From Gymnogyps californianus (taxonomy: Eukaryota > Chordata > Aves > Accipitriformes > Cathartidae), in the NCBI RefSeq assembly GCF_018139145.2, contig NC_059471.1, positions 84,466,520 to 84,530,519 on the forward strand: a stretch of 64,000 nt of DNA. The letters run 5' to 3'. Shown piece by piece: positions 47,152 to 58,915 of this stretch. The position numbers and the translations under genes were made by a program. Below the pieces are notes generated by a model. The model was not told where the DNA came from, searched no databases, and saw nothing but the letters and a program-made list of their open reading frames with translations. How positions within the stretch are numbered: position 1 is the stretch's first letter; each line of letters begins with the position of its first letter.

Positions 47152-48763
47152 CTCTTGGTTTCTCTTTGCTTGCAACAGAAAGGCATGAATACAGTTTAGA
47201 TACTCCAGTGGCTTTTTTTATATTCACAAGGCAAGAGCAGCTCTGGTTTTCTCTCAAACTCTTCTGCAGCCAGGATTTTAGCACCAGAGCTTATAGAATT
47301 GGACCTAAAATCTCCAGAAGCTACATTCCCATAGTTTCTTTCAGACAAAAGGTCAATAACTGTTTTCCCTCCCTTGCAATGGCTTCATTGTCTAAAAAAA
47401 AAGGAATTGGGGTAACTAATAGTCATTGGTTATCTTCATGAAGGCAAGGAGTTTCCAAGGCAAGCTAGGTGAATTAAGCCCTGGAGAAAGTCAGGCATTC
47501 CGTTGCCTGCTATCTCCTTGCCTTACTATCTCCTGATTCATAAAGCAAGTGTTTTGTCTCCCTTTAGGATCTGACAGCGAGGTAAGTAATATGGGTCATT
47601 GCCTTGCTGCAAAGCAGAAGAGAACAAAAGAGCACAGTGTCTGCCAAAATGCTTTGTGCAGACCAAGCGCGTTGCGGTTGCCAGGAAGATGAGTGGTCAG
47701 AAGAGACTGGCATGCCACTAATGCCGGCAAGGCTGCACCCGTGAGTGGTGAGAGTGGTGAGCCAGCGTCTCCTTCTCTGGGTAAAAGTCAGGCAGAGAAT
47801 TTGCATTTTATGGTGGAATTTAGAAATATTTGCGATTTGGGTGAACTAGGTTGATCAAATCTCTACTGCTATGAAATGCCACATGAAAATGTTTCCAGTC
47901 GGCACCGACATAAGCTTTTCTCTTCGTCAGGCTGCTCATCCGTCTGTGCCAGGTTCTCAGCACACGAACTCCAGTGGGAGGGCAAGCCCTCGGGGGGCTA
48001 CTTCTTGCCCCCTCTCGCAGAGCTGACTCACAATATATGTATCTGAAATTGAGGTAAAACTGACCTGGTGGGGACTTGGGCTCAGAACCTGTCACATGCT
48101 GCGGGGTAGCAGGTTTGCAAGCAATGGTTGTGAGAAACCACGCGAAAGTCTCAAAGGAAATCTGAATTTCAGGAGACCAATAAAATTCTTGTAATAATCA
48201 AAATCATGCAAACAGCTGAGTTTCAAAGAGGAATGTTGAGGCTGATGTTAATACAACGTGATAGTTTGGTTTGTGAAACAGTCAGTTTGAAAAAGACAGT
48301 CCTGGCAGGGAAGTTTTCGGTATATCTGAGCTTAGACGTTCAGATATTAGGGATTGTCCAGCATGTACACCTCTAATTTTAGTTCCTCCTCATTTAACCC
48401 CTCTTTCTGCCACATCAATTGTTTTCTACCACTGGCTCATAAAAATTCTTCTTTGGATTAGATGTGAGTGAGTGACTCACAGTAAACCATGCATTCAGCA
48501 GGAGTAGAGAATTTTTTGTTTTATATCCACAAATAATTTGATTTTTACTCACTTGGTTGCTATGCCAAATAATTTAATGAATGTTTTCTGAAACAAAATG
48601 TCAGCCTGTGGCATGATTGCAAACTGTTCAATAGATGTATTCTTACCTGGGTTCATTATTCTTGCAAATCTGCATTCAAACACTGGCTGACCTCAATGAT
48701 TGATGTAAGCACTCAACTTCATGAATTACCTGTGCTTCCAATTAAGCCTTTTCTATAGCTAAC

Positions 48764-48784
48764 TGTCCCAGGTAAGCTGGGACA
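48764..48784. repeat. Short inverted repeat
   Basis: Perfect 8-base arms TGTCCCAG and CTGGGACA enclose a 5-base loop (GTAAG). It could form a small hairpin. The loop contains a GTAAG donor-like pentamer, probably by chance. Confidence 0.5.
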
Positions 48785-48940
48785 TATACATTCTGCATGT
48801 ATATTTAAATGAATATAACAGTACAGACAAAAATATTTGTCAAAAAAAAAAAAGCAGGCTAGAGATGTTGTGAGGCCAGTGAAAACCACTGACAGGCAGG
48901 GTAGAATACTTTCTCTCCAGCAGCAGCAGGCACACAGAAG

Positions 48941-48960
48941 AGATTCACATCTGTGAATCT
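48941..48960. repeat. Short inverted repeat
   Basis: Perfect 9-base arms AGATTCACA and TGTGAATCT are separated by two bases. It has dyad symmetry, with no known function here. Confidence 0.5.
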
Positions 48961-50120
48961 CAGTCTTCTGGACTGGAGACCGACCTAGTCTTGGATATTA
49001 AAAATACCCTGCTAAATTCTGAATTTTGTTGCCAACTTGCTGCCTCAGCTAAAATCTATGGCAAAGGGGCCATAGCATTTAGGAGGGTCAAAATGCTGCC
49101 CCTTGTATGGAAAACCAGCCACATTTCACAGGAACCAACTCCCCTGTCCAAGTTTCCTAAGGTGGGTTTGAGTGACAGAGACCAGTGCAAGAGATGAGGG
49201 TTTTTTTCTTCAGTGTATCTATCACTTTTAACCTGAGACAGAGATTCATCAGTTGCACCAAGTGGTTAGAAGAGCATTTCATACATTTTTCTCTTTTTAA
49301 TTCTAATAAATATTTTCAATGCTTTTTTTTTCTTCTAGATCTGTTCCTTAAGCCCTATAGTAACCTGTGGCAGAGATGAAACCAAGAAATGACTCTGCAA
49401 ATACAAGATTAAATTCTCCACTCCTACACATCTTCAAATGACATCAGTCCCATGGGGTTTTTTCGCCCAGAGGGCTTCTTTCTGTGCTTCATCACAGCAT
49501 CATGGTCACTATGGGCAACATGTCTAGGATAAGCCAGTTGTCCGAATTCCCTAGATTTCCTTAGGAAAACAGGTACTTCCAGAGGGCAATTCAACCATCA
49601 CTTCTGGCTGGATAAGAGGAATCCCACCAAAAGAGTCTAGAAAGAGACCCACCTGTGGCTCACAGCACAGCCAAGTTACCCAGACAAAGACAGGATGAAC
49701 AGAGTGCACCAGGAGCAAAACTAGCAGCACACAGTCCACAGGCATTTATGGTTACAGCCATTGTAAAATATTTGACTAGGAGTGAATTATTCATGCAAAC
49801 AAGACGAGCTTCAAAAAAACCCAGCAACCCATGGTTTTGGCGTATAAGGATGCTGGCACCATGTTTTGCTTTACTTGGTGCTGCCTTTGCAGCATTCTTT
49901 GTCTCTTCAGAACCTAGTGCTATTTTCCAAGAAGGTACCTTGCCTGGAAAGCCTGAAGTCTAAGTAATGTTAGGATGCGGGGCAGAGGGGAAGAAAATGC
50001 ATAGTAAACTTTGTCAAATGTTGAGTCCCAAGAACAGAATGGTAGTAGAAGTCTCAAATATGGATTTTCAACCATAACGAAATTTTGTTGAAATCTTACA
50101 ACAAATTTCAGGGTTGCTGG

Positions 50121-50149
50121 TGAAAAGGGGTGAAAAGGGGTGAAAAGGG
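50121..50149. repeat. 10-bp motif repeated three times
   Basis: TGAAAAGGGG stands three times in tandem, the last copy ending GGGC. It is a purine-rich minisatellite seed with no sign of further expansion. Confidence 0.85.
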
Positions 50150-50676
50150 CAGAAGACAGTGCAATATCACAAGCTCTATTCCCTTAGGAAATCAAGCAAG
50201 CATTATACTTCAGATTCTCCACTAACCAATTTGTATGGGGAAAAAAATTGAAATTTCTTGTCTCAAGCATTCTTTGTAAAACATGCCAAGCAAGACTACT
50301 CTGATGTGTCAAAAGGTGGAGAAGACAATGTTCAGAAAGAAGGAAATTTGTATGTCATACTGCTGCAGGCAAAAGAATGGCAAAATTGATTTTTTCCAAA
50401 AATATAACATGAATTTTCAACCTGGTATGATAAAATTACCTGTCTGCAATTAAGTGGCACTGCATAAACACTATTGCATATTTCATTTAAATAGCATTTT
50501 TACTAAGACCAGGTGGTTAAGTGGCATGCTTCACAAGTGCCACATTTTAGCAACCTTTTGTATATGAAATAACCACATGCATATGAGATCAAATCCTGAA
50601 ATTTGTACTCAGCTTTCAGTTTTACATTTAACGAAGTAACGCTTCCACTGAAGTACAGCCAGAGGTCAATGGAAAG

Positions 50677-50722
50677 CTCTCGCTCTCTCTCTCTCTCTCA
50701 TGCACACACACGCGCGTGTGCA
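50677..50722. repeat. (CT)n followed by Z-DNA-prone CA/CG tract
   Basis: A CT dinucleotide run (about 50677-50699) passes directly into a 24-base alternating pyrimidine-purine tract (50699-50722). The latter contains the perfect 14-bp palindrome CACACGCGCGTGTG at 50707-50720. The first part can form triplex-type DNA and the second is a strong Z-DNA candidate. That is a structural inference from base order. Confidence 0.8.
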
Positions 50723-51842
50723 CCAAGGCACTCTGCATGTTGTGGAAGGTCCAGCAGAGCAGGGGCCTGAATTTCATTTAAACCACCCAACTCCCAAATA
50801 AGTGTGCTGATCCCTGGGCTACAGGTCAGTTCATGATATGTTTATGTTAATCATGTGTATTTTAACCTGGAATGTCATCTTGGACACGAGGAACTTCCCC
50901 AAAGAAAGTTTTCACAACTGGTACATTCCTTCCGAAAATTTCATGTCTGAGAAATTCATGTTTTATAAGACAGGGAAAAAAATATAACCCAATTCCCGAG
51001 CCGCTCCATGACTTGTGTTAGAGAGATTGAGAACTGCTGACATTGGGACATCGCTGTACAAAGAGTGAGAGTGGGATTCATTTGCTCAGACTGATATATC
51101 CACAAAGCAGACATTGAATTAGCCACCCTCCAGTCCCCTTATCATCACTGGGGAGAAACAAGCACCTGTAAGGTGAGACTCATCCCATCCTATCATGGAC
51201 AGCTAAAATAGATCAGACAACTCAAATCGCAAATGTGCCATTTTCACTCTGTTACTTCAAGGGACCTTAGTGGTGACCAGCTGAGGTGTATATTTCCACA
51301 GCAAGGTGAGGCAAATCCCAGTCCCAGGGCCCTTTCCCTGAAGGGATAAGGTCACAGAGAAGGGAAGTCATGCTTGTTGTCATGCTCCAGATCCATCGCC
51401 AAGGCGGTGGCACAAGCCAGGCTGCATCTGCATTTCCCAAGCCACTGGGCTGTATGGCCACTCAATCAGACTGCAATTCCATCCAGGACTTTGCAGCAAT
51501 GTTGACGGGTATTTGGGGTTCATGGAAAAAACATTCAGTTCATATGCAATGAAATTACTTCAGTGTCTATTGCCCCATTGTCCTGGTTTTGGCTGGGACA
51601 GAGTTAATTTTCTTCCTAGTACCTGGTACAGTGCTGTATTTTGGATTTGGTGTGAGAATAATGTTGATAACACACTGATGGTTTAGTTGTTGCTAAGTGG
51701 TGCTTATCCTAAGTCAAGGACTTTTCAGTTTCCTATGCTCTGCCAGCAAGCAGGTGTACAAGAAGTTAGGAGGGGATACAGCCAGGACAGCTGACCCGAA
51801 CTAGCCAAAGGGATATTCCATACCACAGAACATCACGCTCAG

Positions 51843-51850
51843 TATATAAA
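51843..51850 (+). promoter_or_regulatory. LTR 2 TATA box
   Basis: TATATAAA lies in the LTR at the same place as the TATAAAA of LTR 1, just after the shared ccaaagggatattccatacca block. It marks the ancestral viral promoter. Present use is unknown. Confidence 0.6.
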
Positions 51851-51990
51851 CTGGGGGGAGTTGGCTGGGAGGGGGGGATCACTGCTTGGGGACTGGCTGG
51901 GCATCGGTCAGTGGGTGGTGAGCAAATGCATTGTGCATCACCTCTCTTTCTTGGGTTTTATTTCTCTCTCTTTTTGTTATCTTCCTTTTC

Positions 51991-52026
51991 ATAACAATAA
52001 CAATAACAATAACAATAACAATAATA
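51991..52026. repeat. (ATAACA)n microsatellite inside LTR 2
   Basis: Six units of ATAACA (the last imperfect) grade into about 50 bases of irregular AT-rich sequence. LTR 1 has no such array at the matching place, so it expanded in this copy or its subfamily. It separates the U3 side from the attaaactg block. Confidence 0.85.
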
Positions 52027-52231
52027 AAATATAATGATGTCATATAATATGATAATAAAAATATTGTTATTATTATACTTTATTTTATTTCAATTATTAA
52101 ACTGTTCTTATCTCAACCCACGAGTTTTACTTTTTTTCGATTCTCCTCCCCATCCCACCGCTGGGCAGGAGGAATGAGCGAGCGGCTGCATGGTGCTTAG
52201 CTGCCAGCTGGGGTTAAACCGTGACACCCAT

Positions 52232-53984
52232 GTATTAGGCAGTCTGCTTACTTGAAATGTCTTACAGCTGATAGAGACCTCATACTGGCTTTTGGACCCA
52301 TAAACCCTCATCGGGTAGTACTTAGCAACTGGTGTACCATAAGGTGCAACAGTTTCTTTTAAGATACTGATTTAATTAGAACTAAGTGACATTCAGCTCA
52401 ATGAACATTTACATCTTGGTCATCAAAAATAACATCCACGCAATAATACAGCTGTTGTTTTCAACCTCTTCCACTCAGACATGTTTCTCAAATGTGTCCA
52501 TTTGTTATAAAGAAGTACTGTCTTAGCAGCTGTGTTTCTTCTGTGGTTAGTTTGATCTGCTTCAAGCTCCATGAATTTGCTTTACATTACCAAGGCTACC
52601 CTCCATCTCTTTCAGCCTGTGCTCAAAAACCCTAGCACACAACATTTGTCCATCTCAAACTTCTGCCACCTTTCCCAGCTCACTACGTCAGTCTTTCCAA
52701 GATGTTTCAACAGTAGGAGGGTTTTGAAATCCTTATTGAAACTTGACCCTGACCTTACTCAGCGGATTTGAGCTGAATCAAAGTGAGAGAGCCAAATCAA
52801 AACCATAATGCTTGACTGTGATCTGTGAACAGAGCCCCCAGGAAAACCTCCGCTCAGGAGGGCTGGCTGGTGCCTAGCTGTTCATCTGCTGTCCCGTCCT
52901 TGCAAACAGCTCAGCTCACACTTGATCGGCACACATGGTGCCCGCATCTTTGTTGGCCCCACTACCCAACTGGTAGGGTTGTTTTCGTGCCCTACCTGTC
53001 TCTAACACTGTCTGCAAAGGGGCGGAGGTTTCTTAAAATCTTCTTACATAGGGAGCCAGGAAGAAACCAGTTGGAGGGAGCACTTTGGAATTCAGCCTTC
53101 TGTAAGTAATGTCACGGCATCCCTTTGAACACGTACGCTGACTGAGGGACCATCCGAGTCACGTGTCTGCTTCTGAGCTTCACTCTTCCCAGCAGCAGAG
53201 CAACTCTCACTGTACCAAAACTAGCAATTCATGCATGCAAAGTGAATGTCAGTTTGGATTTAGAGCTCCCTCTGAACTTCATTGGACTTGAATATCTGCT
53301 TAAAGGGCTCCCATTTTTATTCTTTTCTGCAATATTACCTTTGTCTTTCAGCCCCAGTGGAAATCACCTGGCCTCTCTTCGAATGAATTGAATGAGTGGC
53401 CAATTCATTACCGCACTATAGGGAAAAATTATCACAGAAACTCTCTGCCAAGCATTCTAATAGCCAGCTGATGAGGAATAGTCAGCATCAGTGGAGCGAT
53501 CATTCCTTGATATCTGTCAGATTGCGTGTATCAGTAAGATTATTTATTTGAATAAGTGTTGGCAGCATCTGTAACCTCTTCGGAGCACAATACCACAAAT
53601 TTGTTGACGAAGTTTTACAAGTCAACACACCACATACTCTTTTTCTTGTTCTTTTTTTTTTTACATTTATTGGCAATATATTTTAAGATTTATATTATCA
53701 GCATAAAAGCATTTGTACAGGTCCATCTACTCCCTTTTCCTGTCTGTACTGCAGACTAATATCAAAAGCTTTAGGAAACCACTTAAGAAACAGAGGACAT
53801 GTATTGTGCTTTTTCTCCTCATGTATCCTCCCAGCAACCTGTGACTTAGGGATGTCCTGAGCTCATGGCTATGTGTGTGTTTAATCGGAACTGGTGGATT
53901 TTCACACCTTGTATAATCTTCTTTTAACCCATTTATAGCTTTTGCCTCCACATATCTGGTAACCATTCATTTCACTACTTAATT
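52232..53984. other. Unannotated DNA
   Basis: No gene recognised. A plus frame at 52825-53109 (94 codons) lies in locally GC-richer DNA and has no domain. A T run lies near 53650-53661. Confidence 0.45.
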
Positions 53985-55450
53985 ATGCATTTAGTGAAAA
54001 AATACTCCTTTGCATTACACTGCCACCTGATAATCTCATTGGGTACCTTTTAGAGTTTGTGTTATGAGAAACAATAAATGAATGCCTTTTAATCACTTCT
54101 GTGTCCTAACCTTTATTTTATGATCTACTGTCTTTTACCCCCTCTGACATTTCTTTTCTGCCCCAGCCCATTTAATTTCTTCATACGGAGACTGACTTGG
54201 GCTGTTGATCGTCTTCATTTCCCTTCTCTGCAGCTTCTTTTCTTTCTACTATATACTGAGAATTAAGATGAAAATTGTATTCAATATTCAAAATGTAGAC
54301 ACACCATGGATTTATACACAGCATAATAAGGTTTTCTGGTTTGTTCTCTACTCCTTTCATAACCATTCCTAATATCCCATTTGTTTTTTTTTTACCACTG
54401 CCAAGACTGAACTATTCTTTACAAAGAATGAACAGGGACAATCTCTGTTCTGAATGATAATGGCTAATTTTGAGCTCATAACTGTGTAAATATAGTTAAA
54501 GTTGGTTTTCCTTATGTGTCCTACTTTGCATCCTATCAAAACTGAATTTCTTTTGCTGTTTTACTACCCAGTTTCTCAATAATGTAAAATCCTCTAAGAG
54601 TCTCTTTGTCAGACTTCCTTTTTTCCTGTCTAATTTCTGATCTGCGGCAAACATCATCACCTCACTATTCATTCTTCTTTCCATATCATTTATAAATACA
54701 AATCTCTTTTGTACTCCATCAGTAACCTTCCAGTTATTTTAAAGACTGACTTTTTATTCTTAACCTTTGATTCCTGTCCTTTAACAAGCTTTTAATCCTG
54801 GAAAGAAACTTTCCTCTTATAACCATTTACAGAATCTTTGGTGAGGGAACTTGTTAAAACCTTTTCAGAAATCAGCGTATACCATCTCCTTACAAGATTC
54901 TAATAAGGACAATAAATTTTCCCTTTGGAAAATTTGGAAATTTGGAAAATGCTGACTCTTCTCAATTTCATCATATTTATCTAGGCGTCTACTAATTTCT
55001 TCCCGTTTTCTTGGTAGAGAAAACATCGAAGCTGTGATCCTCAACAGCTTTTTTCACTTGGGTTTTTTTTTTTAAATTTGTCATCATGTTTGGACCCTTT
55101 TGTTCTCATTGTAGCAAGACTGGTTTAAGAGAGATAGATACACATCACAAATAATAGTTTGGGATTTTCATATCTGAATTCTTTGAGAATTCTGGGAAGA
55201 ATGCTGTCTAGTCCTGTTTGTTTCTTACTATTCCTTCTATATTTTTTTCCTAAGACTTCTTTAACCACTCCACTTTGAGATGATAGTTTTTGTGATCCAA
55301 GAGAGAAATTTATTTTCTACTCCTTTTGCAAGAAATTGAAAAGCTTAACATCTGTTCTTTTGATGTCAGTTGTGATAATACATTATACATTGTATTGTTT
55401 GTCAATTAAATATTTTAATCTCTTTAATCACAACAGAGTCTTTCCCTAGG
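53985..55450 (-). mobile_element. Ancient CR1-type LINE relic, 1.4 kb (antisense)
   Basis: The plus strand follows the reverse complement of the old amniote CR1 over its 3' UTR-proximal coding part and reverse transcriptase. Marker stretches in order are: 'gagaaacaataaatgaatgcc' (54065-54085), 'tcttcatacggagactg' (54178-54194), 'caccatggatttatacac' (54302-54319), 'cccatttgttttttttt' (54376-54392), 'tactttgcatcctatcaaaac' (54521-54541), 'catcacctcactattcat' (54655-54672), 'tttggtgagggaacttgtt' (54837-54855) and 'gaatgctgtctagtcctg' (55199-55216). The order and spacing are almost complete. Two small open frames within it (54181-54366 and 54496-54684, minus) are the last traces of the reverse-transcriptase frame. 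Thoroughly dead. Confidence 0.82.
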
Positions 55451-57514
55451 AAGATAAAAAAATTTACCAAAGTAATCAAAGAGCAATACTTGCCTCAGTT
55501 TTATCAAATTCATACTTCAGCCCACAAGCTTAAGTGACTCAGGGAGGATGCCAGCTCCCCAGATTTAACTAGGCTGTAGCAGTTTGAGATCTGTTTAATT
55601 GATAGGGTCTAAAGTATATGAAGCCACTGCTCATTTGTCTCAGTGAAGGTTTTGTAACTGGGGTCCATATTGCTTTTGAGCATCAGATTGATGTGAAAAC
55701 AAAAGTCATGTGGGAGAATGACATGGGTTATTGACTGCACTGCAGGGAATATGAAGGCAGAAAGGAGTGCATTAGTGTTTACATACAGCTGAGCCGAACA
55801 AGGTTGCCAAATGCTCCCCGCTAAGAAGTATTTGAGCCATGACCTCTAACTAGCAATTTTCATTTTAGCCAACATACTCTTTTTCAGTTTAACACAGATC
55901 ACTACTAAGGGCAAGCCTTATTTCTTTCCTGCTCATTTTACAAGTTGTTTAAATACCTGAAAACAATTGAGCTGCTGGAGAAGAGCATTGAGGGGAAAAA
56001 ATGTCTGGCAAAAAGGTGTGTGAAACAGCTGCTTTCAGTACTTTGAGACTGAAAAGCAGAGTTACCTCTATGTGGGATTTTCCTCCTCCTGTAAAAGCCC
56101 TATGAAGTATCGCAAGGTTGCTCAGTTCATTGTCAAAGGTACAATACAACTGCCCAAGGGCAGGCGTAAATATCAGTCTTTCATGAAGAGATGTCAGGGA
56201 CACTGGCTCAGGGAGAAAGTCTGGAGCTTAGAAGCACATTTTGGGAGAAGATGAGTTTACTTGCTCCATCTCCTTTCATGTTTTCCTGTTGCTGGGAAGT
56301 ACAGATGTGCTTATTTTACCTAAACTTAGAAAAGGGAGGAAGCTTGAACGCTTTAACAGTGACTTCATGGGAGGGTCACAGTTCACACCAAGTGTAAACA
56401 AGAGGAATAGCACCAGAGGAAGGTATTTCGAGTTGGTTTTTGCCTCCCCCCAAGTGGTGTGGAGGAAGAAAACTGTATTTCTAAGAAAATATGGCACAAA
56501 CCTCAGGGCCTGGGAAAAGAGAGAAGTGGGACTGGAAGTATGCCTGCTTTTGAAAGCAATCTGCCACCTCAAACAGCAGTGGGGAGGGAAGGAGGAAAGA
56601 GAGATCACACCTGCTAGAAGAACTTAGTGTGGTTCTTTAAACACGTTGTGAAGACCATGACCTTGGCAGATCATCTCTTCTTCCCCGAGGTGTTTACAGG
56701 ATCACCTGGAAAGTGTTCACCAGGAATCCTGCTGACAGAGCTGGAGACAGCAGGAGGGGAGGGAGGGAGGAGGGTGCTTCTTGCTTTTTTCATGAGCAAG
56801 GGATCCTTGTCACATATTAGATAGGCAGAGGATGATTTGAATCACTTCAGGGAACTGCTGTTTGGTTTTCTCCAAACAGCTGTAAAATCTAACTTCATCT
56901 CTCCATGGGTTTACTGATGAGGGCCTGTCTTGTTAGCAGCTTTAGACAATTGTCAAATTATGGGAAATATGTAAAAACATACCTGATTCTGTCTTTGGCA
57001 GGTTTTTGTCACTACATCCTAGTCCATGTTCCCAGTGAGACTCAGGAGATTACCAAGGACAAGTGGTAAAAGACCATAAATCTTCACAATTATTTCAACA
57101 TCCTTTTTTTTTAATATTATTTTAGTGACATTTGTCTTAATTTTGCCCTTAACTTTGATATTAGTGTCTCCCAGCGTAGACATGTTTTCATGTATGTAAT
57201 TTATGTCCAGGAGCACCAAATCAGATTGCGTATGTTTGACAGCCGTGTTACACATGTCAGAGAGACAGGACTCACCTCACTGAACTTGTCCTGGGGAGCC
57301 CCAGCTTTATTTCCTGCCTCTATTTCCTCGTATGGTTTATTTGAGTACCAGACCTGCTGTTAACATATTCTCTGTCAGTAGAGAATGAAGGAAGAAAAGG
57401 AAAAATTACCTCCACATCACCAGCTGATCTGAAGATGCTCAACCACAAACATCAAAATCAGGTTGAATCTTTGCCACTGGACAGCATGTATTTTGTAATT
57501 CGTTATAACTAAAT

Positions 57515-57610
57515 ACGTATGTAACTAAATATGTATATATATAACCAGGTATAATATAATATATGTTATAATATCATATTTTTATATATACTACATATTA
57601 TATGACTATT
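57515..57610. repeat. AT-rich low-complexity block
   Basis: Almost only A and T, with TATATA and ATAATAT runs. It could be a decayed (TA)n microsatellite, and is a likely site of easy DNA melting. Confidence 0.7.
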
Positions 57611-58367
57611 ATAATTACCAACACTGGATCTCAGGGCTGACGGCATGAAACAAGAAAAGTTGTGTAGGCTGGTCTGGTGATGAGGACAGATTTTTCTCTC
57701 AGCCCCAGAACAGTGACTAGTCTGATGCTCTCACCAGACTTGATAGTACTCTAATCTTGGGCTTTTCTTCACCCAACAGCAACCAACAGCATCTGCTTCC
57801 TAGGTAGGGGGTAAGTAGTGACACCAGGAGGTCTGCTTGCCTGTGTAGAGCACAAGAGGTTATGCTACAGGTCTTGCCCAGGCATCACACACATCCCCAG
57901 CTCCTCTCTTGCACAGGAAGGCTAAGCATCCATGAGGTGTGGCAAAGAAACGCAGCAGGGAAGGGTGCTTAAGGTGGTCTTCTCCTAACCTCCTCTTCCC
58001 CGCACACACATAGAAAACTAGTGCAAACATGTGCCTTAAGACATGAAGGAGACACATTATTTTTGTTTTTCTGAATGTTTCTGGATTTTGGAAAACATGT
58101 TTTAGTATGTAAGAACCTTGATAACAGAATACTGGTACAATAAGCATAAATATAAAAAACAAGTGAGTGAAAACTTACATACGGGAGAAGGGTTTTTGTA
58201 ATAGACGTCATAAAACTTGTGAAGTTTGTGCATTGGTGACAACATCAGAGACTTGACTGTATTTGACCAGAGGGAGATAGGGCAATGAACGTGTTGTGCA
58301 CACAAGTAAATGTCTCTCAGGTTTCTGGGGAGCCACCAGCAAAAGGAGAGGAGCCAAACCTGACACT

Positions 58368-58390
58368 CCTGATACCTGTAAGGTATCAGG
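58368..58390. repeat. Short inverted repeat
   Basis: Perfect 9-base arms CCTGATACC and GGTATCAGG enclose TGTAA. The hairpin would have a 5-base loop. There is no T run after it and no coding context. Confidence 0.6.
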
Positions 58391-58895
58391 TAACAGGCCA
58401 AGTGAAACCCTCTGCAGGTCTGTGCTGCTCTCGGTTTATGACCTATAAAGAAATACAAACAGAGACACATCCATTACGTTTCTAAAATACGCCATGCTCA
58501 TGACAAGGATGTTCCAGCCCAGTCTATGGACTGACTTACTGATGCAAAGCAATTAACATGTCATACAAAACCATTCTCCTTCAGCCTCAGATTTATTCTG
58601 TTATAAAGATCGGGACCTAATAAGTAATCTCTGGCAATTTTCACTCTTCTAATGCTGTCATCTGTTTTATGTTGATGAATTTTTGGTCTGGGGAAGTACA
58701 TGAAAACCAGAAAGTAATTTCACAGAGTCCTATAGAAGTGTAGATTTGTTGAGTGGGCATTAGATGATATCAGAAAATAAAGTTTATTACACTTTTTGTG
58801 GAGTCTGATATTTGTTATTTAGCAGATTTATGAGGCAAAAAATGTTTCCACAAAGCTCAGACCACAGCTGTAGCTATAGTAATATCCTTAATGAC

Positions 58896-58915
58896 TTTTT
58901 TTTTTTTTTTTTTTT
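58896..58915. repeat. Poly-T tract (20 bases)
   Basis: An uninterrupted run of 20 T without a recognisable retrosequence beside it. Confidence 0.9.

Larger units (their letters stand above)
47152..51578. other. Unannotated DNA with short simple repeats
   Basis: No supported gene. A GC-richer patch lies at 47640-48110 without a recognisable element. Short inverted repeats (48764-48784 and 48941-48960), a 10-bp triplication (50121-50149) and a CT/CA-rich tract (50677-50722) are listed separately. Confidence 0.45.
51579..52226 (+). mobile_element. Solo LTR 2, ERVL-like endogenous retrovirus
   Basis: The LTR starts TGTCCTGGTT and ends ACCGTGACA, and is flanked on both sides by the identical 5-mer CCCAT (51574-51578 and 52227-52231). 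An intact 5-bp duplication fits an ERVL-type (class III) integrase and fixes both boundaries exactly. It has a TATATAAA box (51843-51850) and AATAAA (52023-52028). An (ATAACA)n run with AT-rich expansion (51991-52080) lies just before the attaaactg-tcttatctcaaccca block shared with LTR 1. The family is widespread in neoavian genomes as far as I know it. No internal gag-pol-env sequence is attached. The exact target duplication and better-kept sequence suggest it is younger than LTR 1. Confidence 0.95.
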
